Shown here: piece after piece, positions 23,168 to 35,000 of the stretch
How the letters are laid out: every line of letters starts with the position of its first letter
Numbering within the stretch: the first letter of the stretch is position 1
Assembly (NCBI GenBank): GCA_905250125.1
Contig: CAJNOL010000103.1
Location: 1 to 64,000, forward strand
Origin: Rotaria sordida
Lineage: Eukaryota; Rotifera; Eurotatoria; Philodinida; Philodinidae
Reading direction: 5' to 3'
DNA length: 64,000 nt
Position numbers and translations under genes: made by a program
The notes under the pieces: generated by a model
The model's database searches: none
Told to the model about the DNA's origin: nothing
What the model saw: the letters and a program-made list of their open reading frames with translations, nothing else

Positions 23168-25278
23168 CTGAAAATAGTATTTGAATAAATCTTATTCGTT
23201 AATTGTAAACTTTTAAACATTTTCAATCATTAGATTTAATAATAATTCTATATATAGTTATTATTTCATATTTTTCTTTTTTGTTCTATGGAAACGAATT
23301 ACATGGTATAGCATATGAACGATTTGATGATCTTATAAATTTCATACACTGCTTATTGAGACATGTTAGCATGTAATTAGTATTTTACCCAGATTTTCTC
23401 TTTCGAACCAGTGTGATTGAAGACTTCGGGACGACAAACATTTATTTTTGGAAGTACAAATGTACAACAGGTGGCGCATAATAAACGAGATAGAATGTTT
23501 TCCTCTTTTTAGAGCATTTTCTAACACATTATAGATTTTATGCTCGACAAACCTACTATTTTTGCTTGTTTTTGTCGGTATAAAATTTAAAGGATGAACA
23601 TCTATTCAATAGTCTAACTGAGATTTCTGATTTTCTGCAGTGATCTATCGATTTATGTCAGGACCAATGTCAAAAGTAAAGTATTTGCCATTGATGGATA
23701 CATAATTTCGTGCTCTCTGCTACTGTTATCCAGAAGAAAAAAGTTCATCTGTTCTTATGCTGCTGGATGTAGAATTTAATTTTGACCACAATAATACGGT
23801 TGTTAAATTGAATTCTTTTATATATTTCTTCTAAAATTCTGAAACATATATCAAAAGATAGAGAATTTTGTACAGTAAAAAGAAGAAAACATTCTGTCCC
23901 ATTGATTATGCACCAACTGTTAGAATGTAGTACAATAATTACAAACTCTGAAAGGGTTAACACGATCTTCAGAGACGCATCACTTCGTCGGTCACTACAT
24001 TGTATAAAATACTGTATGTAATCGTTTATGAGCAATTGATATGTAGAAATATTGATGATGAGGAAAAAATGATATAAAAAAAGAACAATTTATCATCTAA
24101 AATAAAAAATAAGAATTTCAAATGTTATCTTTGAAAGCAGACTTGATACATTAACCTACAGAATTCTTCGAAATTTGCTGTATATCTCGATTTTTTCTAA
24201 CAATCTAAATCTAACTGCATGTGTATAAAGAAAATCACATATTATCGAAGTTTTTCACGTCTGCATTTCAACTTACACATATTTGATTTGATGAACTCTA
24301 ACTTAAGTTAGAGTCCAACTATAAATTTGACAACAATTATCTGGTGATGAATATCGTAGGAGTATGATAGACAAGATAATCAACTTAATAAATGACTCAT
24401 TCTTACCTTTGAACATGCTTTTCGTTTAACTAATGTTAATCTCACATTGAACAATAGATATTATTATATTCATCGGATAGGAAACAATAATAACTGAAAA
24501 GATTAAAATGTGCATTATGCAGATGTTCTATTGAGGAAACGTATAAAAACTACAGTGAAATAGTTGTCTATGATACGAAGAAAAATATTCTTTTCATACA
24601 AACCTATATGTAACATTCAACATTATTCAGTGGTTTTTTAACACACAAAAAAAAAGAACTGTTCAAATACACTTGATAAATCAAAAACAAAAAGGTTCTT
24701 GTAATATAATAAATACGATCTGTATATTTTAAAATTTTTACTTTAAAAATATAAAAATAAAATAGCGAATATCATAAATAATAGTTTTTATTTGTAATAC
24801 TACGATTTGAACTTGTTCCTTGTCACTTTTCCTTCATATCAATCGATAAATTTGAATATAACCATTTACTCATTGTTCGAATTCAATAATTAAATTGTAA
24901 TAAACATATTTATTTTGTTATATATCATATGATTGAACACGTTCTTCTAAGGTTATTATTAATCAATTAAATATCATTATAAATTTTGTCATCGAAGTAT
25001 AGTTTTAAAAATACATGATGAAATATTAAAAGAATAATTTCTATGTTAATATTAATAATAAAAAGAAACGATGATTAAAATTCATCTATTATTGATATAA
25101 AAAAAAAAAAGAATTTAAATGAATTTTTTGAAAAAAAAAAACAAGTTTTCGTGCAAATAAATAGTTTACTTAAAACAAAATTTTATCGGTATACAAAAAG
25201 AAAAATTCGAATTGGAAATAAGAGAGAAAAAAAAAAGAAAAAAATAAGCGATTAAAGTAAATAAAATATTGTTTAGCT
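23168..25278. other. Intergenic 2.1 kb, nothing recognised
   Basis: AT-rich sequence between the EMC4 start and the ZFPL1 stop (both minus strand). Frames are short and biased toward I, F, K and N, as expected by chance. A TTAA with an AAAGGG flank at about 23952-23960 resembles one piggyBac-type end, but no partner was found. A small perfect inverted repeat, CTAACTTAAGTTAG, lies at about 24299-24312. Confidence 0.4.
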
Positions 25279-27885
25279 TTATTTCGGTTGATCATTAGGT
25301 AAATTTGAATCTTTTACAGTTTTTTTCAAAAATCGACCACCAACATGTATAAATGGATTATTAAATGGATTAAATTGTGGATCTTCGCTTCGATTTATAT
25401 ATTCATTATTATCACCTCGTGTTAAATTATATAAAATTGTTAGAATTGTAAGAAAAATAAATAAAATCACAAATATCATATAAATTAAATAACGAGTACG
25501 AGATATCTGTGGTCGATTATACATAGTATCTTTTCGATTTGTTGTTTGACGAGAACGTAACCATCGAGCAAACCATGTAAAAACACTACGACGCTTATAT
25601 TTTTCTTCATCTGGATCATTTTCTAGTGGCTAAAATCAATAAATAATTCTTTTAAATATCTTGTTTACAGTAGGGAGCTGTGGATTCTTCCAGACTCGGA
25701 CGAGTCCGAGTCCAAAGTTTTATTTTCTTTTTGTCGGGTTCGGGTTCAACCTTTTATTTTTTGTTGGGCTTGGTTACACTTTTTTGTGGACCTGCTGCTC
25801 CCCATATGAGAAATACAGCAACGAGGTATAACTGTACGTTGAGTTTTTTTCTGAAAGTAGCGAATAAATGGCTGAAGCTTTGATCCTTCACTTGTTTATG
25901 TACACGAAGCGTGCCAGGTATTGATGAAAAAAAGCTTGGATTTGGACCCGATCGGATCCGAGTCCATAAAAACTTGGATCCGCAGCTCTCTAGATTACAA
26001 GTCTATCAGATTCACATTTGATTTTCAACCTCTTCTCAATCTTCATAAAATCCTCAGGATCATCTTTCAACTCTCTTGAAAAGTGGAACTTAGTCGTTCA
26101 AAAATAGAATATTAGCAAACAGATTTCATCGAAATTTGGCTGTTATCATATCAATTAAAGAATGATAAAATATTAAAGAAATATAAAGAATTGTTTGTGC
26201 TAGGAAGAATGTGTAGCTATAAGTCGTAAACAAGTCCATCGAGTTCGATTCGGATCCAGATCCGGACCGGGGTTTGAAATTTTTACTTATCGGATCCGAG
26301 TCGAAAAACAACTCTTAATGCATATAATGATATTTTACGAATTTCTTTAAATTTTTGTTCGTTTTATTCAAAAACACTTTAATTTATTTATAAAAAAAAA
26401 AATATGAGATTTTTTTTGGCTTATAAAATGTGATTGACTTGTCATAATTTTTTATTTGACCGGCAAGTTTTTTCTTCTTTAAAAAGAAATTCATAGTATA
26501 TTATTTTTTTATGTATATGATTCAATATAAAGCAGAATATTATTGATCATGGAATAGTTGTTGAATAGAAGAAATAATATAAAGTCTTTGTAATACATAC
26601 ATTCATTCTTCTATCAGAAACTATTAGATAGGAATAAGAATTAATTGTAACTTAATTATTATCGAATGACTATCGAATCGTTTAAAGAATAGATAAAATC
26701 TGCTTAGAGATGTCATTTTCCTATCAATTTAGAATAAAATATAAATTATGAAAACAATATATTTATAATACAAGTTATCAATAATTTAATTTACGCAAGA
26801 ATTGAGATCTCTACATATACTGATCATCTAACAGAAAAGAAACGAAAAGTATATCGTATCTTCGGAATGACAATCAAAATTGCATTAGAAAATTTTATTA
26901 AGAGAAGAGTGCGGTTCAAGTTCGAACCTATAAAAAAATTAATTAGTCAAACCCGGATCCGGGTCCAAAAATTCTTCGACTTGATGGGCTCTACTCATCA
27001 ATGCGGTTATTCTCTAGTTACAAACACTCATTGCTACTTCAGAGACAATAGCTTTATATATAATTTATGGCACCGCTATGTGTAACAGCTTGTCTTTCAG
27101 AGAAACAAATTTTTCTTATTATAAAAAAAGACAATTGAAAAATAGATTCTTTTACAGTCGAGGTACAAATGATTTTTAATATTCGAAAAAAGAAAATCAA
27201 ATTGACTTTATAATCTAAAACTAGGAACTCTCATTCATTTTTAATTATTAGTATTTTCGTTTTATCTTATAAAACAATCAACTAAACATACTTTCATTGT
27301 TAACGTTGTTGATTGTTGTGTTGTTTCATTTGCACGATTTGGATGATGTGATAATCCACTTGTTCCTCCTTGTATACTATCACCACTTATAGCTGAATTA
27401 ACAATAACATATCCATTTTTTTCTGTTTCAGTTAATGATTGTTGTTTTTCTTGTTGTATAATTGATTCATTAGATGACAATATTGGCAAACGTGTTGCCC
27501 AATTAACAGTTGCTAATTTTTCTCTAACATGATCAGCAACAGGCGAAACAAGATTTGATGGTGGAAAAATGCATGTATGACATATTGGACATGTATAGCC
27601 ATCAGGTGCTGTATGTGATGGTAATGAACGAAAATATTGATCAAGACATGACCAATGAAATAAATCATAACATATAAGTCGTATTGTTTCTTCACCTGTT
27701 TCACTTAACGATCGTTGACATAAAGAACAATTTGGATTATAATCATTATCTTGTAACCATGATATATATGAACGTACAATACATTGTGGATGTTCATTAA
27801 CAAGACATGATTCACAAACATTAACATGATGTTTAAAACAAAATAATGTTGATACTTTGCGTTGTGGGCATCTGCAAAGCCCCAT
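25279..27885 (-). CDS. ZFPL1: Zinc finger protein-like 1 (cis-Golgi membrane protein)
   Basis: Two exons on the minus strand (27292-27885 and 25279-25629) give 314 residues, close to the 310 of human ZFPL1. The N-terminus is diagnostic: [20 protein letters not shown], then [20 protein letters not shown] and a RING-like cluster with [10 protein letters not shown] and [21 protein letters not shown] follows. The second exon carries [19 protein letters not shown], a transmembrane segment near residues 245-270 and the ending [12 protein letters not shown], all as in ZFPL1. In animals ZFPL1 is a cis-Golgi membrane protein that binds GM130 and supports Golgi assembly. The two halves are separated by a 1.66 kb intron full of transposon fragments, so an automatic annotation could easily split this gene in two. 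A small middle exon cannot be excluded. Confidence 0.93.
25671..25993. mobile_element. MITE with GGATCC-rich terminal inverted repeats
   Basis: In the ZFPL1 intron. The left end TAGGGAGCTGTGGATTC (25671) is matched by the right end, in reverse complement CTAGAGAGCTGCGGATCC (25976-25993). Just inside both ends lie GACTCGGA and GAGTCC motifs with GGGTTCGGGTTC and GGACCCGATCGGATCC. TA flanks suggest a Tc1/mariner-type insertion. No transposase frame is present. Confidence 0.6.
26225..26312. repeat. GGATCC-rich fragment related to the MITE at 25.7 kb
   Basis: Contains GATTCGGATCCAGATCCGGA and TCGGATCCGAGTCGAAAAAC, similar to the subterminal motifs of the 25671-25993 element. Probably a partial copy in the same intron. 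Confidence 0.45.
26903..26990. repeat. Second GGATCC-rich fragment in the ZFPL1 intron
   Basis: Contains GCGGTTCAAGTTCGAACCTA and AACCCGGATCCGGGTCCAAA, again like the MITE termini. The first half includes a TTCGAA palindrome. Confidence 0.4.
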
Positions 27886-28546
27886 GATTTAATCAATTAT
27901 ATGACAAAACAAGAAAAATAATAATGTTATTTTTTTGAAGGCTAGCTAGACACACTTTGTCATAGGATTGAAATAGGTATTTATTGGATAATTAATTAAC
28001 GAATGAGAAAAAAAAACTGATTAAATTATTTTTATTATAAAACAAAATATTTATTTATTCACTAAGAAAATATCATCAACATTATTTAGAGATTCTTGTC
28101 TTAGAATTTTTAGCAGATGCACTTTTCATTAGCGACATCTCTATGATATCTTGAAACAATGAATAAAACCAGAATATTTTTCTATGATATAGTGAAGAAT
28201 TGAAAACAAAATATAATTATCATATGTTTATGAGCAGCATCGATCTATTCTGGTCATGTTGTCGAGAACCATGTCACTGTAAATTATAGAGAGCAGTACA
28301 AGCAAAACGTTTTCAATTCGTGTTTCTAGAAACTTGCCGCTGAATCTCAGTTGATAATAAATTAAATTTAGAATTTTTTGATATCTAAATTATCTCATAG
28401 AACTTATTCCTTAGAAACCATAAATCAAGTGCATAACTGAAGCAGAATCTTATAATAAAATATGAGTCATCGAGAGTCTGGCATTATACCATTATGTTAT
28501 ATCATCATTTTTTCTCTTATTCAATCATACAAAAAGACCTATCTTT
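27886..28546. other. Divergent promoter region between ZFPL1 and the NDUFB1 pair
   Basis: 660 bp between two genes pointing away from each other. No coding frame or transposon was recognised. It should hold both promoters; no specific motif is assigned. Confidence 0.4.
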
Positions 28547-28852
28547 ATGGCCGATGGCTCATCGTCAGTAACAACTACAAATCAACGATCATCAACTAAT
28601 CCTTCATTACCAGTTGAATATCAAATTCGTCCACCTTATCTTCCACCTTCACGAGAATCTCCATTAACTGGTCTCGCTGCACATCCTTATCGTCCACGTT
28701 CAATTTGGTACGAACTTTGGAAATCAAAATTAGCTTTTATACTTTTTTTTACTTCAACAACATTTATCTATTTGGATTATCAACGTACACAACGTTATAA
28801 AGTACAAAAAGCTTTAAACGCTGCTAGTGAAAAAAAACAAATAAAAAAATAA
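28547..28852 (+). CDS. Small single-pass membrane protein, first ORF of a probable dicistron
   Basis: A 101-residue single-exon ORF. The N-terminal half is polar with a proline-rich stretch (RPPYLPPSRESPLTG) and YRPRSIWYELWKSKLA before one hydrophobic segment at about residues 62-78. A basic tail (YQRTQRYKVQKALN, ending KKQIKK) follows. Its stop codon is only 2 nt before the ATG of NDUFB1 on the same strand, with no room for a promoter or poly(A) site. Shared transcription suggests a role in the mitochondrial inner membrane or respiratory chain (inference). I do not recognise the family; a faint likeness in layout to complex I subunit NDUFB4 is not enough for a name. Confidence 0.7.
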   Translation: MADGSSSVTTTNQRSSTNPSLPVEYQIRPPYLPPSRESPLTGLAAHPYRPRSIWYELWKSKLAFILFFTSTTFIYLDYQRTQRYKVQKALNAASEKKQIKK

Positions 28853-28854
28853 AT

Positions 28855-29025
28855 ATGGCTTTTGAAGTAACTCGTTTTTGGTTAAAAGAAGTGTGTATTA
28901 AACGTTGGTATATATTTCCGTTTATTACTTATTCAATATTTGTTCATAAACATGAAAATCTTCGACAAGATTATTTTCGTAATCGAAGTCAATTAGTTGG
29001 TGGAACGAAAGAACCTAATTGGTGA
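28855..29025 (+). CDS. NDUFB1: NADH dehydrogenase 1 beta subcomplex subunit 1 (MNLL subunit)
   Basis: A 56-residue ORF starting 2 nt after the preceding stop codon. One hydrophobic segment at about residues 18-30 is followed by HKHENLRQDYFRNRSQLVGG and a C-terminal EPNW. The pattern of one membrane span, then a charged stretch with F-R-(N/D)-(K/R)-S, then a terminal tryptophan motif, matches NDUFB1, which is 50-60 residues in animals. It is an accessory subunit of respiratory complex I in the mitochondrial inner membrane. It is short enough to be missed by gene finders. The tight spacing implies either trans-splicing of a polycistronic RNA or translation of both ORFs from one mRNA. Confidence 0.8.
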   Translation: MAFEVTRFWLKEVCIKRWYIFPFITYSIFVHKHENLRQDYFRNRSQLVGGTKEPNW

Positions 29026-29138
29026 AAGTAGATGAACAAACTTATTTCATGTTTTTTTGTCTTTTCTTATCCTAGTAGTTTTCCTAAAATAAACTGATTG
29101 TTAAAACACAAACAAAAGCAAAAAAAACAGATTTTTTT

Positions 29139-31366
29139 CTATTTAATTTGTAAACAAAAATAATAAAATGATAAAATGAAGAAAATACAAGAAAAAATAA
29201 AAATTATAATTAGAAATATTAATATAATTGATTTATTTGTATTTAATTGAAATAATTGTTCTAACGATAATAATTTTGTTTGATGTTGAAATTTTAATTC
29301 ATGTTCATTAAACCAAATATTAAGACGAAATGATTGATGTACCGGTTGATGGTTATTAAGATAATTTTCAGCAAGACATGTATAATTTCCTTGACAAAAA
29401 AGAATGATTGAAAATTACATACGAAATCATATTGAGATTAGTTTTCGGCGTCGAATGTTTTATTATTAGTCTTAATGAGACTAGCAAAATACTAAAAGAT
29501 TATGTCTCTATGGTAGTTTGAAGTCGAGTTATGATCGTTCTATTGAATTTTCGACTCAGTTTTAAATATAAACGGAATGATTGAAATTTCGCTGATAGAT
29601 AGGCTGAATGATTTGTATGATATTCGGAAAGTTTCAGTCAAAAAGAATGTTCCGTAGTTGAGATATTATCTATGGGCAAAATTTCGTTCTTTTTTATTTT
29701 TCCGTATATACTCAAAATTGGATGCTGGATAATTCAACTCCAGAGTACGATTGCCATCTTTTCCTGATGAGAAATTTTGGTTTATTTTTTTGTTGGAAAA
29801 TTTCCGACTAAAAAAAAATCTGTTAATCTTAAGTAAGATGCAATAGATGTTGTCTATACTTCATAATGACCTATATGATCCATTGTATGTTCTATTTCAG
29901 TAAGCAACACCAATGTTGAAAGTATTTCTTCGAAAATGAGACATTTGTCCAATGATTTAAACCTCCTATAGAAATACGAAGAGCCTACACAAAACATCTG
30001 CCCGCATTGTTTCCGATTTTCTGACTTGCAGAGGTGACAATTCTGCTCCAAAGACTGATTATGATAAATCCTTTCAGGTTCTTGTTAGTCTCATCATGAC
30101 ATCCTTATGGACCTAATATAATCTCTAACGGCGGATATCCATTCGGATCATTTCCTCGTACGAAAATACTCGAAGACAATTTCAAATAGACAAACATCTC
30201 CCCTATAAAAGTTCTTAAATATAACTCGAAAGTCTTGCATTCTATTGCTAAATGTTTAAGAAAATACCAAATGGAATATGAACGTTATCATAGGTCACAA
30301 TATAAATTCTAATTCAACAAAAAGTAAAAACAAAATTGAAGATACAAAATAATTCAATCATTTATCAAATCTAGATGTTGATAAAATTCTACTGTAGTAA
30401 ACAAAATCTTTACCTCGATGTCGCCAAGTAGCGTTATCAATAAAATATCGTCCATGTTTTGTTTTATTCAATAATGTACGATTTTCTCCATTTAACATCC
30501 ATATAAGACTATAAACTGGTTTTGGATTTCCATGAAATTCTTCACAATTTATTTCAATTGATGAATAACTATTAAATGAACGTATAAAATAATAATTACC
30601 ATATAAATATGCTTTATATTCAATATTTAATACATCTATTAAAGTAACATTAAGTATAATAATTTGTTTTAAATCTTGTTGAATAAGTGCACAAGATACT
30701 GTTTGATTATGATCATTTTGATTAAGTTCATAATTGAAAAGATAAGCTGTATATATATAAGAAATAGATGATGATGGTGAAAGTAGTTGATAATAATCAG
30801 GATCATTATTATAAATAATCATAAACCAAATTGATGAAAATAATGAACGTATTTGTTCAATATAAGTACGATCAGCATATAAAGATATTGAACAAGTCAA
30901 ATTGATTGATTGTTCAGCATGATAAGTAATTTGTTGATACGATGGTGGAGTTATAAAAAGTGAAAGATTTTGTGTAAATAAAATTACCTCAAAAAAAAAC
31001 AACAACAATGGTTTAATCAGATAAATTTGTGTAATTTCACAGTTTAAAAAAAGAAAACATACATGATAAAGATATTGTTTATAAGTATTTAATTTAGTTT
31101 GAATTTTTAATGTATAAAATCCTTCGTCACCAATCGATACTTGTTCAATTATAAGTTTTGTTCGATTTATTATATGATATCGTGATCGATTTGAAATAAT
31201 ATATAATGGTTTTAAATTGATAATACCTTTGTACCAAAAAATNNNNNNNNNNNNNNNNNNNNNNNNNNNNNNNNNNNNNNNNNNNNNNNNNNNNNNNNNN
31301 NNNNNNNNNNNNNNNNNNNNNNNNNNNNNNNNNNNNNNNNNNCATTGTCGATAGCTTTTTATTCAT
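29139..31366 (-). CDS. Immunoglobulin-domain type I membrane protein (interrupted by assembly gap)
   Basis: Minus-strand exons: a first exon overlapping the N gap (ATG possibly at 31364-31366; coding resumes 31242-31063), then 30414-30987 and 29139-29389 (TAG). The first Ig domain shows a W (FWYKG) and the DEGFYTL motif before its last strand. A second has INLTCS and a VSCAL-type cysteine. A third runs from INCEEFHGNPKPVYSLIWML to HRGNYTCLAEN. A membrane helix follows (about 20 residues, IILIFLIIIFIFSC region) and a very short cytoplasmic tail ending CLQIK. Many N-glycosylation sites occur. It is a cell-surface adhesion or receptor protein; no orthologue is named. The sequence behind the gap probably holds the rest of the signal peptide and first Ig domain. 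Confidence 0.75.
29465..29575 (+). repeat. Second dispersed repeat family, copy 2
   Basis: In the 1 kb intron of the Ig gene. It contains AATGAGACTAGCAAAATACT and, after about 35 bp, GTCGAGTTATGATCGTTCTA. The same two blocks in the same order and spacing occur at 35473-35550 (GAGACTAGCAAAAGTCTA, GTCGAGTTAAGATCATTTTA). Confidence 0.55.
31243..31342. other. Assembly gap (100 N)
   Basis: Exactly 100 undetermined bases, the usual placeholder for a gap of unknown length. It falls in the first coding exons of the Ig-domain gene, so that protein's N-terminus cannot be read. Confidence 0.97.
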
Positions 31367-32093
31367 AAAAGTTTGTCTAAAACAAAAAATAATAACATAT
31401 TCTGGAGGCGCTTGGCGAGCTCTACATGTCTAGCTAAAAACATAATTTAAAAAAATTGCAATAGAATAAAGAAAAACTGATCTTCTTCGAGCAGGTGGCT
31501 TTAGAAGCTAGATATTTTACACGGTTACTATGATACCTCATAAACTAAAAGAGATGGAAATCTGATTTTTTTTTCATAAGTGAATGGTCATCTCTAAACC
31601 TATAAAACAAGAAAAAAATTATCAAAATCAGTTGAATGAAACTGAACTTATAGACATTTTTCTTTGCGAGATCCAACGATACAATTGGCGCGCTCCTCAC
31701 TCATATATACATAACAGCTCGAAATAAATTACATTAGTTTTGTTTTATCTTTACATACAGACAGTTAAAATAATATTATAGAAACATATTATTAAAAAAA
31801 AGAAAGAGAAGAATAACAATAATTTATCGAGATTTTCCTTTTCGGAGGGTGAATATCTATTTTTGGAAACATAAACACATACAATAATCATAAATTTCAT
31901 GATAGCTAATTCGATTTTTGGAAGGATGCTGTTTCTTCCGCTGTCAACTTGAATAAAATATTGACGAGTAAAATTTCTCAATTATAAAAATCCATATTGT
32001 TGATAAATAACTAATTGATTTTCTTCAAAACAGTCAAATCAATTATTTGTTCTATGTTAATTTTGTTTTTCTTCTTCTTATTCTATTATTAGA
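31367..32093. other. Intergenic 0.7 kb between divergent genes
   Basis: Lies between the start of the Ig gene (minus) and the start of the OXR1/NCOA7-like gene (plus). No exon seen, except that a splice-acceptor-like TTTTAG just upstream of 31366 could mean a 5' untranslated exon of the Ig gene. An acceptor-like TTATTAG also sits directly before the ATG at 32094, which fits cis- or trans-splicing of a leader. Confidence 0.35.
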
Positions 32094-35000
32094 ATGGATT
32101 TACTTGCTGGTATTAGTTTATATGAAGATTTAGCAATGTATGAACATGAAGTAACATTCCAGTAAAGAAAATTTTTATTGATCTCTTTTCTTATCAATAA
32201 TTCTTTTATTTTTATATATGTAGTGATGAAGAAAAACGAAAAATGTGTCATTCAACTAGTGTAAAAAATTTGCACTATTCTCTAACACATCCAACATTGA
32301 ATATAGATCAAGTAGAAATTCATGATTTAATGTCATGTTTATTAGATAAAATTGATAAAGAATTAAATCCTTCATCGATATCAAATGAAACATATAAGTT
32401 ATTTGATGCAGCATCAATTAATAAACGTCAAATATCATTGAATTCAACGGATAATAATTATAATGATGAAACATTTCTTCCAATATCAACAAATGATAAT
32501 TTTTTAGATGATTCATTACAATATTCAAATGATTTATTTCAACCACTTGATGATTATAAACATTCAATTGGAATTTTACTTAATGATGATGATGATGATA
32601 AAAATGTAAATATAGCTTTTAATCGAATACCATCACGTAAGTTTTTTTTTTGTTTGAATTGAATAAATATATTTTACAAAAAAAAATACCATATAAAGAA
32701 ATTTCTCATGTCTTCGATTGGACACGATTCAGACGTGCTGTAAAGATAAAGAGTACGTTATTGTTGCTGCTGCTGGGTACTTCCTTTGTTATTATTTTTT
32801 CATTTTCAAGAAAATGAAAAAAAAAAACAACAGATTAATTATTTTATTTTTAGAGGGATGTGTTTTGAAAAATTATGTACCACTTGATCAATTTAATAAA
32901 CGTTTTGGTGAAATTGATGGTAATTTTCTTTTGTTGTTGTTCTTTTATTTATTTATTTTTTTCATGCAGAATTATTACGTAAACAACAAGAAAATTATTT
33001 TGCACCACATCGTATTGAAATACCTTATTATTTATGTATAAAAACAAGTATACATACACATGATATACCATCATTATATGCAAGACAATATAAGAAGAAT
33101 ACTGATAAATTTAATGATAATGTTTATGGAAGAAAACAACTTAAAAATGAATATTGGTTTTCTATACCTAAAGAGAAGTAAGATATCAATCATATTTTAT
33201 TTAGAAATTTTTTTTTTTTTTGTATGAACAAAAGAGATTATTGAAATACAATGTGGAAACTTCAGTAATAAAAAGAAGAAAAAAAAAAAAGGATAATAGA
33301 TATTGTAAATTCTATTAACAAGTTTAGAAATTTAATGTGATAACTGTAAGATTCTTTATACAATAGGTGACAAAAATATTTTTAACACTTTTTGTGTCTT
33401 CTATTTTATTGGTAAAATAAAAGTTGTTATTCTTATATTAGTATTCTAGTAGTTATGCATACAGGAAACATACAATAAGTGGTTTGATTAATGACAAATT
33501 AATAGAATATGAAGTTTTGTTACATTTCAAAAGATAAACGGGTAGGACATAATAAATGTTTGCATTTTGCATTGCAATTTTTTCATCACTTAATACATTG
33601 TATAATTTTAAAAAAATCAAATATACCATAAGATACAGCATGAAAGTTCTACAATTTACAAAGAACAGCTTACTTTATATATATTCACATTTTATTTTGA
33701 AAATGGACAAACTTCTATGAGACCAATTTTTGACACTGGAAACAAGATCATTTATTAATTGGAACACATATCGATAAGTCTAAATTCGGCCATCGATTAT
33801 GATCTTCCATATTAACCGAAGCAATAGCAAAAGAAATTTGTTGTGTACCAATAAATGATCTTGTTCGTAGTGTCGAAAATTGCTGCTCGCATAGAAGTTT
33901 ATCCGTTTGCAAAACAAAAGATGTATATATAAAATAAGCTGTTCTTTATAAATTGTAGAGCTTTTCATGCTGCATCTGGTGGTTTTTTTTCAATACAACG
34001 CGTTAAATAATGAAAAAATGAAATGCAAAATGCGGACATTTATTATGTTCCATCCGTTTATTTTATGAAATGAGACAAAACTTCACATTTTATTAATTTT
34101 CCATTAATCAAGCCACTTATTGTATGTTTCCTGTATGCATAACTACTAGAATACTAATATAAGAATAACAACTTTTATTTTATCAATAAAATAGAAGACA
34201 AAAAAAGTGTTAAAAATACTTTTATCGTCTACTGTATTTCGAAATATTAAGAAGAACTTCATGTTAGTGACAAGAAGGCTTAAATAATAGATAATTTATT
34301 TTTTAATAATATCTTTTAAAGTTTGTTGAAAATTACAATGAAAATTTTCATGTTTTCCTAAATGGAGATATTATTTTTAAAATTCTGTTTTTTTTTTCTT
34401 TGAACAAGAATTTTAATTCATCAATCAAAAAGAAAAACTGTTAGCGCAATCTCTTTTGGATTAAAATGTGAAACACGATGTCCTATTATTGCTAATTACA
34501 CGAATATTCTTCTACATGATCTATTTTGGAGACGCAGTTTTCCATTATCGTTTAATTAATCTTCTAGAATTGTCATAAGAAAGTATTTCATATATTTTAA
34601 TGAGATGTTAGTGATATATGGTCTTATCAGAAACGTGCATAAAGATCAGTGATGGTCTCCGAAGGCCATCTATCATGGTTTATGGGAAGCCGGAGGCGGG
34701 AGGGGGAGAGGTGGCTGCAAATTTTTACTCTATGTACTTCAACACTCTTTTTAGATTGTGTTTCACAAAAGATAGTTTAAGAAAAATACAAGCAGGTCAC
34801 GATGAGCCCTAAGAGGATTCATGTTTCCGACCATTTCTTACCAAGTTACAATTTCTTCTCTTGGGCTCGCAATTTGATTCTTTTTATATAGCTGAAATCC
34901 CGGTAAAATGAGTCTAACTCAGCTAAGAATGGCCAGCAGCATGAATTCTCTTAGACTTCTAGGTGTTGCATCGTGACTGGCTTGTAGGTAAAGTAGCAAC

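Noticed and set aside
23952..23960. AAAGGGTTAA as a third piggyBac-type end
   Set aside because: No matching opposite end was found within 2 kb, so it is probably chance.
31145..31366. Short ORF spanning the N gap as an independent gene
   Set aside because: It crosses undetermined sequence, and its frame conflicts with the Ig-domain exon that continues at 31242-31063.
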